Part shown: positions 9,693 to 18,458 of the stretch, piece after piece
Layout: each line of letters starts with the position of its first letter
Position numbering within the stretch: position 1 is the first letter of the stretch
Source: Winogradskyella sp.
GTDB taxonomy: Bacteria; Bacteroidota; Bacteroidia; Flavobacteriales; Flavobacteriaceae
Reading direction: 5' to 3'
Assembly (NCBI RefSeq): GCF_028282165.1
Contig: NZ_JANQIM010000005.1
Coordinates: 62,001 to 126,000 of the forward strand
Length of the DNA stretch: 64,000 nucleotides
Notes under the pieces: model-generated
The model's database searches: none
What the model saw: only the letters and a program-made list of their open reading frames with translations
What the model was told of the DNA's origin: nothing
Made by a program: the position numbers and the translations under genes

Positions 9693-10310
9693 ATGAAACG
9701 ATTCAAGGTATTTTTATTTGCCATGCTAATCTTGTTTCTGGCATGCAATCAAAAACAAAATGAATTGTGCTACGAGTATGATATGATTCAACTATTGAAT
9801 ACAGATTCTGAAAATCAAATAATTCAGATTAGGGATCATATTAATGACAAGCTTTACAATAAATCGGAAACTTTAGGTCAAAAATTCATTGAGTATGACA
9901 GCATAACGAACACTTATGTTAAACTCTTAGATAAAATCATAGAGGATTTAAAACCAGTAGATTCGGATTATAATTCTTCTGTCTTAAGTTCGGGAGAAAA
10001 AATTGAAGACTATTTTTTCGATAATGACCAATATTCACCTATCGCAATAAACTATATTGAAAAGACAAATGAATATAGGGACAAAATATTATCCCTGACA
10101 GGCAATTATTTTATAGAAAGTAGAATTAATTTGGCTCTAAATACATCTGATATAATTGGACCAAATAATATAAGCTTTAGTCATTTAGAGTATTATTTAA
10201 AGGATATGTCGTTAGCTTCAACAATGGCATATTTTAATAATCATAAACGCAAAGTATTAGAGCTAGAAAATTTATATTTATACCAATCATTAATAGATAA
10301 TAAGAACTGA
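9693..10310 (+). CDS. Lipoprotein resembling the GldM N-terminal helical domain
   Basis: A 205-residue lipoprotein: signal MKRFKVFLFAMLILFLAC with lipobox FLAC and Cys18. The mature part is mostly helical. Residues 101-137 (GEKIEDYFFDN..., then YIEKTNEYRDKILSLTG) line up, from memory, with the GldM N-terminal bundle of Flavobacterium (a GDNIDDWF... segment followed by a KIEKYKSDVKAALG helix). The end (residues 163-200, SHLEYYLKDMSLAST... with ELENLYLYQSL) matches the place of the GldM segment that precedes its Ig-like domains. It would be a membrane-tethered homologue of GldM domain D1 without the transmembrane helix or later domains. It is embedded without gaps between cytoplasmic enzyme genes, which is odd. 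The family match is inference. Confidence 0.55.
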   Translation: MKRFKVFLFAMLILFLACNQKQNELCYEYDMIQLLNTDSENQIIQIRDHINDKLYNKSETLGQKFIEYDSITNTYVKLLDKIIEDLKPVDSDYNSSVLSSGEKIEDYFFDNDQYSPIAINYIEKTNEYRDKILSLTGNYFIESRINLALNTSDIIGPNNISFSHLEYYLKDMSLASTMAYFNNHKRKVLELENLYLYQSLIDNKN

Positions 10311-10313
10311 ATA

Positions 10314-11144
10314 ATGCAGCGACTTTCAATAGAATCGATTATTTCAAAAATTGAAAATGAAGACATTTTTCATGCAGTAGCAGAGGACTATTCATTCACA
10401 CTTAAAATTGATGATTATGTACCTTACGCCTGTGGTGCCGTTCATGATGGGCATCAATTCAGAAAGGATTTATGGGATAATTGTATACATACAGCTTATG
10501 AACGTTGGTACGAGGAAGATCCGGAGACCAAAAATATGGTAACCTCACATCCAATCCTAATTGCTGGTTGTGATTCTCGTTTTGAGTATGATTTAAACCG
10601 CCCTCCTGAAGAAGCCGTATTCGATACCGCATGGGGAAAACAACTTTGGAGAACCCCATTATCCAATATAGAAAAGGAAAAAAGCCTCAGAAAGCATTCA
10701 AATTTTTACCAGGTTGTACAAGCTTTAATATCTAAGCTAGAAGCAAAGTTTAATATCTGTATTGTTTACGATATGCACAGTTACAATTGGCAACGTTGGG
10801 ATAGGGAAGTGCCCACATGGAATTTGGGAACTTCTAATATAGACAATGATCGTTTTGGAGATGTAATTGAGTTATGGCGACAAATGCTGGCTAGTATAGA
10901 GTTGCCAAAAAATATAAAGCAGACAGCAAAAATTAACGACACTTTTTACGGTAATGGTTATTTCTTGAAATATATTACCAAGAATTTTAAAAATACATTA
11001 GTTTTGGCGACCGAGATCGCAAAGGTGTATTGTGATGAATATAAGCAAGTTATTTATCCAGAGGTCGTGGTCGCTGTAGAACGGCAATTGCAATCACTTT
11101 TGCCGAAGCATGCAAACGAATTTTACAGAAGGTTTAAAAGTTAA
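10314..11144 (+). CDS. N-formylglutamate amidohydrolase family protein
   Basis: A 276-residue protein of the N-formylglutamate amidohydrolase (HutG/FGase) family, metal enzymes that release formate or acyl groups from glutamate. Visible motifs are PYACGAVHDGHQFR (about 38-51), CDSRFEYDLNRPPEEA (about 85-100) and the metal-site segment IVYDMHSYNWQRW (about 144-156). No histidine-utilisation genes are nearby, so a role in histidine degradation is not supported. It sits between a GldM-like lipoprotein (3-base gap) and a DUF1704 peptidase (TAATG overlap at 11142-11146), which points to action on a product of the ATP-grasp ligase. Confidence 0.8.
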   Translation: MQRLSIESIISKIENEDIFHAVAEDYSFTLKIDDYVPYACGAVHDGHQFRKDLWDNCIHTAYERWYEEDPETKNMVTSHPILIAGCDSRFEYDLNRPPEEAVFDTAWGKQLWRTPLSNIEKEKSLRKHSNFYQVVQALISKLEAKFNICIVYDMHSYNWQRWDREVPTWNLGTSNIDNDRFGDVIELWRQMLASIELPKNIKQTAKINDTFYGNGYFLKYITKNFKNTLVLATEIAKVYCDEYKQVIYPEVVVAVERQLQSLLPKHANEFYRRFKS

Positions 11145-12304
11145 TGGCGCAGATTAGAACAACAGAAGAGTTTCAAGATCTATTTGATATTGATGCTAAT
11201 CTAAACAGATTAGTAAAAAATATTGAATTGCTCAATTATATCAATCCACTTAACATAGCTGCGGAAAAGAAAAAATTCTTTTCTGCGAAATACAATTATG
11301 AGCCAGAATTTAAGTATCCAAAGATGCGTTTTAATGCTTATAAGTTGCACCGTTTGTTTTTCTCACAGCGTTTAGAGCGTATAGAAGATGAAGATATAAG
11401 GCAATTATATGAGGATATCATTTACGAGTATTCTGGATTGATTGAATGTGTAGAGACTATAGGACATGGGCGCAAGTTCTACTTTAACAGCTTAAAGAGT
11501 TTTGGGTCTCCTACAGAGAAAGATATTGGGAATGCTATGTTCATTCTCCGTTTTGACGATTCGGAATTCGATGAGGAGATGCTCCCTATGTATAATGCAA
11601 ATGAAGCAAAAGAATATTTTGCTGAGTTTTCAAAACGTTATGATTTTAAGTACAACATAAGGATATCCAATAATCTTTCGGCAGCAGCCATGGTTTTAAA
11701 TAATACCCAAACCTTGGTGCTTAGAAAAGGTCATAAATACAGTTTAAATCAACTGAAGGTCTTAACCAACCATGAGATTGGCGTTCATATGGTGACTACA
11801 TTTAATGGTTTGGTTCAACCGCTTAAGATATTTTCTAATGGGTTTCCTAACAATGTAGAAACTCAAGAAGGTTTAGCCGTATATTCTGAGTTTATGAGTG
11901 GTTGTCTTACCATAGAGCGTCTAAAAGAATTGGCCTTTAGGGTTATTGCGGTGAATAGTCTAAATAAGGGTTATAATTTCTCGGACACGTTTCACTTATT
12001 GCACAATCAACACAAATTGAATAGGGATAAAGCCTTTGCCATTACGCTTCGAGTACATAGAGGAGGCGGTTTTACCAAAGATCATTTATACCTCAAAGGG
12101 ATAAGGAATATCTATAAATATGCCAAAGAGGGGAATGATCTGGGAATTTTATTAACAGGTAAGGTTAGCCAAGAGTATACACCAACCATGGAAAAGCTCA
12201 TAGAATTTGGGTTAGCTATAAACCCTAAATTTATCACGGATTCTTACCTAGTAAATGACAATACCAATCCAAATTTAGATTTTATTTTGAGTAGTTTGAA
12301 GTAA
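11144..12304 (+). CDS. QEGLA-motif DUF1704 metallopeptidase (MATCAP-like)
   Basis: A 386-residue protein of the family annotated as flavohemoglobin expression-modulating QEGLA motif protein (TIGR02421/DUF1704). NHEIGVHM gives a zinc-binding HExxxH at His210-Glu211...His215, and TQEGLAVYSEF (Glu242) supplies the family's name and the probable third ligand. The eukaryotic member, MATCAP, is a tubulin tyrosine carboxypeptidase. All these key residues are intact, so a carboxypeptidase-like activity is plausible. There is no signal peptide, so it is cytoplasmic. The start overlaps the preceding stop by one base (TAATG), indicating translational coupling. Confidence 0.8.
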   Translation: MAQIRTTEEFQDLFDIDANLNRLVKNIELLNYINPLNIAAEKKKFFSAKYNYEPEFKYPKMRFNAYKLHRLFFSQRLERIEDEDIRQLYEDIIYEYSGLIECVETIGHGRKFYFNSLKSFGSPTEKDIGNAMFILRFDDSEFDEEMLPMYNANEAKEYFAEFSKRYDFKYNIRISNNLSAAAMVLNNTQTLVLRKGHKYSLNQLKVLTNHEIGVHMVTTFNGLVQPLKIFSNGFPNNVETQEGLAVYSEFMSGCLTIERLKELAFRVIAVNSLNKGYNFSDTFHLLHNQHKLNRDKAFAITLRVHRGGGFTKDHLYLKGIRNIYKYAKEGNDLGILLTGKVSQEYTPTMEKLIEFGLAINPKFITDSYLVNDNTNPNLDFILSSLK

Positions 12305-12315
12305 AAAACACTATT

Positions 12316-13347
12316 ATGGTGATCAGGTGTATTTTTTTCTTCCTATGCTTTCTCAATATAAGTTACGCACAAGATCTTTCAGGTTTGTGGGTGCATGATA
12401 TTCATGGAACAGATCCAAGAGGCTTTGATCAAATCTATGCTATCTTGTATTTAAAGGTAGATGACTCAGGTAAAGCGATAGGTTATACGTACGATTATCA
12501 CGCTGGCAGTACGTGCAGTTTTTATTTAGAGGGTGATTATAACTTGGAAAAAAATCTATTGAAAATAGTAAACACAAAAAAAATCAATAAGTCATTTTTA
12601 CATGCACGAGGTATGTATAAATTGTCTTATGAAGCAAATGGTGATGATGAGTTCTTAGTTGGAAGATCAAGGCAAAAAGGAGTACATGGTTTTGTCTTGT
12701 CGTTTGGTGGATTATTTAACATAGCCCTTAATTACAGAAAAGTAAAACCTGAGAATTATGAAGATATTCAAGGTTATGATAAGTTAAAACCACATATCGA
12801 ATCTTTAGAGATGAATACTAAGACAGATCCTAAGGAAGAAGATATATTTGAAGAAACCCCAATTGGCGAAGTACAGGAAACGGAAGAAGAAGTAACATTA
12901 GAAGAACCACAAACTGGGGAAGTAAAGAAAGCAGAAGAATTGGGGGCAGACGTTATTGAAGTCGATGATGAAAAAGAGGAAATCGAGGCTTTTACAAAAA
13001 GCAAGGAAAACAGAAAAAATGAGTTAATAACTTCTCATAACGTTGCATCCAGAAAAATCACCATAGAGATTTTTGATAATAGCAGGCAAGATGAAGACAG
13101 AATAAGTATTTATGTCAACGATAGTCTGATTGAGTACAATTTGGAAGTCACAAAAAACCCAAAAGTAATAGAGTTTATCCTTCCAGAAGACAAAAAAATA
13201 CATAAGGTTTTATTTGTTGCTAATAATATGGGTAAAGTTCCACCTAATACGGCAAAAATAAAATATACTGTAGATGACGTCTCTTACGAGGAAGAATTAT
13301 TCACAAATTTAAGACTAAGTAAATATCTAGAATTCGTCATCAATTAA
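12316..13347 (+). CDS. Secreted protein with acidic linker and C-terminal beta module
   Basis: A 343-residue secreted protein of unknown function. A signal peptide (MVIRCIFFFLCFLNISYAQ) is followed by a beta-rich domain (about 20-145) beginning DLSGLWVHDIHG, a very acidic Glu-rich linker (about 165-235), and a C-terminal module (about 245-343) with RISIYVNDSLIEYNL and NNMGKVPPNTAKIKYT. The last module recurs in the secreted protein at 36896-37636 (RVRIYINGITVQPNL, NQGDSGPNTAEFIVYD). It follows the peptidase gene by 11 bases and may be the last gene of that operon. No enzymatic motif is seen. Confidence 0.7.
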   Translation: MVIRCIFFFLCFLNISYAQDLSGLWVHDIHGTDPRGFDQIYAILYLKVDDSGKAIGYTYDYHAGSTCSFYLEGDYNLEKNLLKIVNTKKINKSFLHARGMYKLSYEANGDDEFLVGRSRQKGVHGFVLSFGGLFNIALNYRKVKPENYEDIQGYDKLKPHIESLEMNTKTDPKEEDIFEETPIGEVQETEEEVTLEEPQTGEVKKAEELGADVIEVDDEKEEIEAFTKSKENRKNELITSHNVASRKITIEIFDNSRQDEDRISIYVNDSLIEYNLEVTKNPKVIEFILPEDKKIHKVLFVANNMGKVPPNTAKIKYTVDDVSYEEELFTNLRLSKYLEFVIN

Positions 13348-13398
13348 TGCTTAAAATCAAAACACCATTCCAAAGCTAGGTTTTGTTTTATAGAGTAA

Positions 13399-13535
13399 AA
13401 ACCTCAAAGCAAAATGTTTTGGTCTATCATTGAAAATGATACTATAAAAGAGTTTGACTTGTTCCTTTACAGAATTCGACTCGTTCCTAACTAACGGAAG
13501 CTAGGGTCGAACTAACACATTTTGCCTTGAGGTTT
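13399..13535. repeat. 137-bp element bounded by 19-bp imperfect inverted repeats
   Basis: The arm AAACCTCAAAGCAAAATGT (13399-13417) is complementary to ACATTTTGCCTTGAGGTTT (13517-13535) with a single mismatch that would be a G-U pair in RNA. Further complementary arms lie inside. It could be a MITE-like remnant or a folded RNA. No flanking target-site duplication is evident. Confidence 0.5.
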
Positions 13536-13613
13536 GTTGAATTACCAAGCTTAAAAACCATTAACAAAAAATAAGCTTATACTCAAAAGTACTTTGAGGA
13601 TACGGGCTACAAA

Positions 13614-13638
13614 ACCAATACCAAGTGTATTGGTCTTT
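13614..13638. terminator. Terminator-like hairpin between convergent genes
   Basis: ACCAATAC (13614-13621) and GTATTGGT (13627-13634) form a perfect 8-bp stem with a five-base loop. It is followed by CTTTTA on the plus strand and by TTTTG on the minus strand. The position between convergent genes fits a weak bidirectional terminator. Confidence 0.55.
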
Positions 13639-13668
13639 TAAGTTAGTGAACCATCCTTTTGGATGAGT

Positions 13669-15780
13669 TTAAAGATTAATACGTTTTCCTTTTGGAAATC
13701 TTATGGCATAGGAATGCTCAACTTTTTCCTTTTCGCCAGGCTTTAGAGTTATAGACCATTTTAATAATCCTTTGTCCTTATCATAATCAGAGGTTCCTGT
13801 ATTAATATCATCTAGCTTAATCGCTCTATTTTGGGTAATTGGAATTCTATCTATAAGCGTAAGTCTAATGTTAGAAGTTTTGTTGTTTCTTACTTCAATC
13901 TCAAAAGCTTTATAGACTACTTTATTACTTCCTATAAATGTGGTCTTTTTAAAATCGTTTCGTTGGGTGCGTTTTGTAGTGATATTTGGATCAACGCCAA
14001 GAGAAATAGTTAAACTATCTGTGGTAGCTCCTGGGTTTATATTGGTCTTTCCTGAGTAGCTACCTTCAAAATACACATTTGCTTCTGCTGGTAATAAATT
14101 ATATTGTTCCCAGTTGGCTATTTTTGCTGTTAAAAACACATTCTCGTTTAAAACTGGCGCGGCAAAGTATTCATATTTTGCAGGCACATTAAACTGGTCG
14201 ATTTTTACGACAGTTACATCTCCATCAGAAGGAATGGAATACGATTTATCAATTTCAAAGCGTGTATTTGTGATTCCAGATTCTACAATAACACCTAATT
14301 CATTCATTCTTCGTTGCGAGCCATTTCCTGTATTGATAATAATCACACCATTTGCAGCTCTATTGCCATAGATTGCTGTAGCTTCACTATCCTTAAGAAC
14401 TTCTATGGATTCTATACTATCTGGATTGATCTTTTTTGCTGCATTTTCCTTCACTGGAATGCCATCTACAATAAACAAAATATTATTCTTACTTTTAAGT
14501 GTACTTGCTCCTCTGATATTAATGCCTGCGGTGCTTCCGTAAAGTCCATCAATAATTTTCTCAGATGTAACTGACGTAGTTGTATATGGTCTCGAGCTTA
14601 CTGAATTGGAATAGCCAACTACTACAACTTCATCTAAAGTGTTTCCTTCATTCAAAGCTACATTCATTACGCTAGAGTGAATGGGGAATTCTACTGTTTC
14701 CATACCAACATAAGAAAAGACTAACACATTGCCAGTAGAGGTTTTTAAAGTATAACGGCCATCAAAATCTGTTTGTGTACCATTTGTAGTACCTTTTTCT
14801 ATGACTGATGCACCAGGCAATGGCAGGCCGTCCGATGATGAGGTTACAATACCCGAAACAGCTTTTACTAAAGGATTATATTTATAATTATAGCTTTTTG
14901 TAGCACGCTGCGATTGATAATTGCTATATGGACTAACAAAGTTCAAATACTTTGGGTTTACTATTGGTCTTTCATTATTAGTGTACGGATCGCTAGTTGA
15001 TAAAGTTAGCTTCACATCTTTCCAATCACATCCAGAATTCTGATAGATATGCGCTTTATATTCAAGGTTTATTGGGGTATTGATTTTATCGGCTTTTAGA
15101 TCGTATATAGGAAACCAACCTGCATTTTTAATATTATATGAGATGTTTAAGTTAAGCGTCTCTGGCTGATCTGTATTTAACTTTATTTTTATTTCACCAG
15201 TTTGCACTTTGTCATCGACGTTGTATTCGTTCAATTGGTTTATGATATCTGCTCTATCGGATCCATAATCTTCAATTGCAAGATTAGAACGATTAATATC
15301 TGATTGAAGTTGCGTAATACGTTCTCTATAGTAGGTAGCAAATGCTTTTAATTGTTCTAAACTAACCACCTGTGCTTCGTTTCCAAGATGTTTATTCTTC
15401 TGAATTAAGCTTATTTCTTCTTCGTAGCCTGAAATGAGATGTTTTTGATCCTGGATTTTTTTATCGATCTCCTTTACGCCTTTCTGTAATGCTGTGATTG
15501 AATCCTTCTGTTTTTGTTTGGATAAGTAATTTATACCATAATTTATCGATAAAATTGAAGCTCCCTTAAGTCCTGAAACTTGGATACTACTTTCCTCTAT
15601 ATATGACGAAAGGTTATTAAAAACAAGTTCAGAGGTGCCTGGCTTAAGATTTACAGTAGCTTCGCGCTTGACTTCTGCACCATCTAGATAAACAGTAACT
15701 TCTGATATTGTACTTGGTTGCTGTCCATGCAATATCGAAACAAATGATAAAATAAATAGGAATTGAGATAGCGTTTTCAT
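13669..15780 (-). CDS. DUF4139/MuiA-family protein with inserted CarboxypepD_reg and TonB-plug modules
   Basis: A 703-residue secreted protein with a signal peptide (cleaved near 19). Residues 25-125 look like the DUF4140 start of mucoidy-inhibitor MuiA-type proteins (ISEVTVYLDGAEVKREATV). A coiled coil spans about 88-190, and DUF4139 begins near 200 (ISYNIKNAGWFPIYDL). Around 304-488 this domain is interrupted by a CarboxypepD_reg-like fold (SGIVTSSSDGLPLPGASV) and a TonB-dependent-receptor plug (TLDEVVVVGYSN, INIRGASTLKSKNNILFIVD, VLKDSEATAIYGNRAANG), as in SusC-type receptors. DUF4139 then resumes to the C-terminus (WSITLKPGEKEKVEHSY). There is no receptor barrel. Function is unknown; family members are cell-envelope proteins. 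Confidence 0.8.
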   Translation of the reverse strand: MKTLSQFLFILSFVSILHGQQPSTISEVTVYLDGAEVKREATVNLKPGTSELVFNNLSSYIEESSIQVSGLKGASILSINYGINYLSKQKQKDSITALQKGVKEIDKKIQDQKHLISGYEEEISLIQKNKHLGNEAQVVSLEQLKAFATYYRERITQLQSDINRSNLAIEDYGSDRADIINQLNEYNVDDKVQTGEIKIKLNTDQPETLNLNISYNIKNAGWFPIYDLKADKINTPINLEYKAHIYQNSGCDWKDVKLTLSTSDPYTNNERPIVNPKYLNFVSPYSNYQSQRATKSYNYKYNPLVKAVSGIVTSSSDGLPLPGASVIEKGTTNGTQTDFDGRYTLKTSTGNVLVFSYVGMETVEFPIHSSVMNVALNEGNTLDEVVVVGYSNSVSSRPYTTTSVTSEKIIDGLYGSTAGINIRGASTLKSKNNILFIVDGIPVKENAAKKINPDSIESIEVLKDSEATAIYGNRAANGVIIINTGNGSQRRMNELGVIVESGITNTRFEIDKSYSIPSDGDVTVVKIDQFNVPAKYEYFAAPVLNENVFLTAKIANWEQYNLLPAEANVYFEGSYSGKTNINPGATTDSLTISLGVDPNITTKRTQRNDFKKTTFIGSNKVVYKAFEIEVRNNKTSNIRLTLIDRIPITQNRAIKLDDINTGTSDYDKDKGLLKWSITLKPGEKEKVEHSYAIRFPKGKRINL

Positions 15781-16135
15781 AATAGGTTTGTGTTTTGTTT
15801 ATCCCAAAGCTATTATTGGCTATCTAATTCTAAAAGACATATTGAGCCAGAAGATTATGGCAATTAGTAAAACTTACGTTCTAATTAGTTTGTACAAAAT
15901 ACAACTCACAGACAAATTTTACATTTTTAACATTTAAAACAATTATAATTGGGTTTATGTCGAGTTTTTTTATTTAAGATAAAGGCGATGCTTTATTTTT
16001 GTTTTAGTAAAACATGTGCTATTAACCAATTCGTTATTCCCTCAAAACGAATGAGCCTTTGTTTAGATTAAATTAGTTTTTAAGTAAGTTGTTAATTTAG
16101 AAAAGCCTTTTAGAGTATTTACTAAGAGGCTTTTT
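15781..16135. other. AT-rich intergenic region, upstream of the DUF4139 gene
   Basis: The 355 bases hold the presumed promoter of the DUF4139 gene and, at the right end, the terminator of the DCC-family gene. No RNA gene or credible coding frame was seen; a 27-codon plus-strand frame near 15988 has no support. Confidence 0.5.
16103..16132 (-). terminator. Rho-independent terminator of the DCC-family gene
   Basis: AAGCCTTTTAG (16103-16113) pairs with CTAAGAGGCTT (16122-16132) over 11 bp with one G-U pair and an eight-base loop. On the minus strand it starts directly after the TAA of the 16136-16558 gene and runs into TTTTCTAAATT. Confidence 0.75.
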
Positions 16136-16558
16136 TTATGATACGAATTTTGCTTGTAGTTCAGGTGTTGGAATCATGCAGCTATCCTTTCTTCCAAACC
16201 ACTTGTAACGGTTTCTGGCCACAAAATCATAGACCCAATTTCTTAGGGTTGTAGGTACAATAAAAAATATAGCAAGTAACTTAGTAGGAAAACTGAGCTT
16301 CTTTGCAATATGTAATGCAGCAGAAGACTTATGATATATTTTTCGTTCTTTGGGCCTATAGAGTATAATAGAATCTGTTTCTTCCGTATCGATATTAAAT
16401 GTATTGATTATTTCTTCGCCAATATCACTTTGTAAGGGAGCAAATAAAAACGTGTTATTTTGGTCTCGTTTTATAACATATAACACGCTGCTATTACAAA
16501 GGTTACATACACCATCGAATAGGATGAGTTGCTTGTCTTTAGGGATACTAGATATCAT
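16136..16558 (-). CDS. DCC-family thiol-disulfide oxidoreductase (DUF393)
   Basis: A 140-residue thioredoxin-fold protein of the DCC family. The name-giving motif is FDGVCNLCN (Asp15, Cys18, Cys21), followed by FLFAPLQSDIGEEI and a C-terminal FVARNRYKWFGRKDSC that is well conserved in the family. There is no signal peptide. Family members are presumed redox proteins, but substrates are not known. It is followed by its own terminator and preceded by the convergently oriented regulator gene's 3' end with 22 bases between. Confidence 0.85.
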   Translation of the reverse strand: MISSIPKDKQLILFDGVCNLCNSSVLYVIKRDQNNTFLFAPLQSDIGEEIINTFNIDTEETDSIILYRPKERKIYHKSSAALHIAKKLSFPTKLLAIFFIVPTTLRNWVYDFVARNRYKWFGRKDSCMIPTPELQAKFVS

Positions 16559-16580
16559 TTTGCAAAGATACGTCTAATGC

Positions 16581-18458
16581 TTATAAAGTATTTAAAAATT
16601 GCGTTAAATCGTCTTCCTTATTAAGTGCCAGTTTTTTCTTTAATCTGTACTTAGATTTTAGAACACTATCTGGTAGTACGTTTAGCATAGAAGCTATTTC
16701 CTTAGTGGATAAGTTCATTCTTAGGAAAGACGCTAAACGTATTTCTTTTTCAGTGATATCTTTGCCAATAGCCTTAATCTTGTTATCAAAATTGTTGTGT
16801 ACCTCAGAGAAATACGATTTAAATACTTCCCAATCTTTGTCTTCAGCACTTTCCTTTTTCAGTAACATCACTAAGCGCCTAAACTCAACTTTGAATAACT
16901 CAGGAGATTTTCTAATCTTTTCTAAGTTCTCCTTTAACTCTTGAATGAATGTATTTTTCTGCACAAGATGGAGCGTCTGGGATGCCAATTCTTTCTTTTT
17001 AAAGGCGATTTCCTGTTTATAGATTTCTTCTTGCTTTTCGCGTTCAATTTTAGTCTTCTTTATACGTTGTCTAAATCCAAAATAGAGTAGGCCTGTTATT
17101 GTTATGAATGAAAACATACCTATCCCGTAAAGTGTTTTGGTAAGCTTATCATTTTCTGCTTGCGCATTTAAAGTTTTTATCTCTTCTTCTTGTAGTGCAA
17201 TTTCTGATTCTTTTTTCTCAGTTTCATATATCGTTTGCAGTTCCGAGAAACGATTGTTTGTTTCGGTATTGATGATGATATCTTCAAAAGATTTAAAGAC
17301 CTTATAATGCTCAAGGCTTTTTAAAATGTTGCCATTTTCTTGATAGGCAATGGATAATAGTTGATGGACTCTAGGTTTTAATGCCTCTAAATTAATTTTT
17401 TCAGCATAACTTTTTGAGGTCTCTAAATAGTTTATGGCACTAGAATATTTTTTTAGCTGGATTAATGTCTAACCTAAATCCTTATTAAGATAAGCCAATG
17501 AATAGCTATCATTAATAATTAGATTATTTTTTATCAATTGACGATATATAGTCTCAGCCTCCTTGAATCTTCTTCTTTCAAATAATAAACTTGCCTCTTT
17601 TTCCTTAGCGTCATCAATTAAGCTTTGATCTTTTAGCTCATGACTTATAGTAAGCAATTCTTCTACATAAGCACTATTTTCTTTTTGTAATTCTTTATTG
17701 GGTATCTGTAGACTTAATATTAAAAAAAGGGAACTTGCATACTGTCGTTTTTGATTCTGCTCATCAAAAAACTTTAGTGTCTTTTTATAATACTTTATAG
17801 CATTAATTGTGTCTTTCATTTCACCATAAACACTTGCAATAACCAATCTGTTTTGGTTTAAATCCATCGGCAAGTTATTGTTTACATATGTTTTCTCTGC
17901 CACTAAGGCATTCTCTAAAGCTAAATTATAGTATCCTTTCATCAGATATACTATGGCTTTGGAATTGAGAATGTCTGCAATGCCTATGCTGTCTTTAATC
18001 GTTACATAATTTTTTTCTGCTGAGTCATAATAATAGTAGGCACTATCTAGTCTCCCCAACATGTTATGGTCTTGTCCTATGTTACGCTCTATTCCTGCAA
18101 TATTTTTATAGTCTTTCAGTTGCGCATATATTTTTAATGCCTTTTTAAAATATACACTTGAACTATCAAACTTATTTAAATACGAATAGGTTACTGCCTT
18201 TCTTTGGGTCCCAAAACCAATTATTGTGTCTATTTTTAAAGTATTGCCCAGTGAAATCATGTCTTCTGAATACCCTAAGGCATCATCTATATTGTTATTT
18301 ATGGATTCACTCCATAGATGATTAAGAATATGGAATTTATTGATGTCAATTTTGGAATTAGCCAGCTCTTTCTTTAAGCTGTCAATTTTATGCTGTCTTT
18401 GTGCAAAAGAGGAGAATGAGAGAATATAAATGATTAAAACTCCGTAACGTAAAGCCAT
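16581..18458 (-). pseudogene. TPR-containing LuxR-type regulator interrupted by an in-frame TAG
   Basis: The reading frame from the ATG at 18458 to 16581 is continuous except for one TAG at 17471-17469. I translated the bases between the two halves and no other stop occurs. The N-terminal part has a signal or anchor (MALRYGVLIIYILSFSSFAQ) and TPR-like helices; it stops after AYLNKDLG. Past the stop the frame continues TLIQLKKYSSAINYLETS, more TPRs, a coiled coil, a transmembrane helix (GIGMFSFITITGLLYFGF), another coiled coil and a GerE/LuxR-like helix-turn-helix (TEKEIRLASFLRMNLSTKEIA). The intact form would be about 625 residues, the common Bacteroidota layout of a periplasmic TPR sensor with a cytoplasmic HTH. 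A CAG-to-TAG change would explain the break. It is divergent from the cytolysin-locus genes. Confidence 0.85.

Larger units (their letters stand above)
13348..13668. other. Structured intergenic region with nested inverted repeats
   Basis: This gene-free stretch is unusually rich in inverted repeats: an imperfect 19-bp pair bounding 13399-13535, a perfect hairpin TATCATT/AATGATA (13425-13441), TTCGAC/GTCGAA (13475-13480 and 13506-13511), AAGCTTA/TAAGCTT (13547-13553 and 13572-13578), and a terminator-like hairpin at 13614-13634. A 26-codon ORF at 13414-13494 exists but has no support. It separates two convergent genes. Confidence 0.6.

Noticed and set aside
13414-13494. 26-codon frame inside the inverted-repeat element
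   Set aside because: Its bases are fully explained by the hairpins, it has no leader or signal, and chance ORFs of that size are common.
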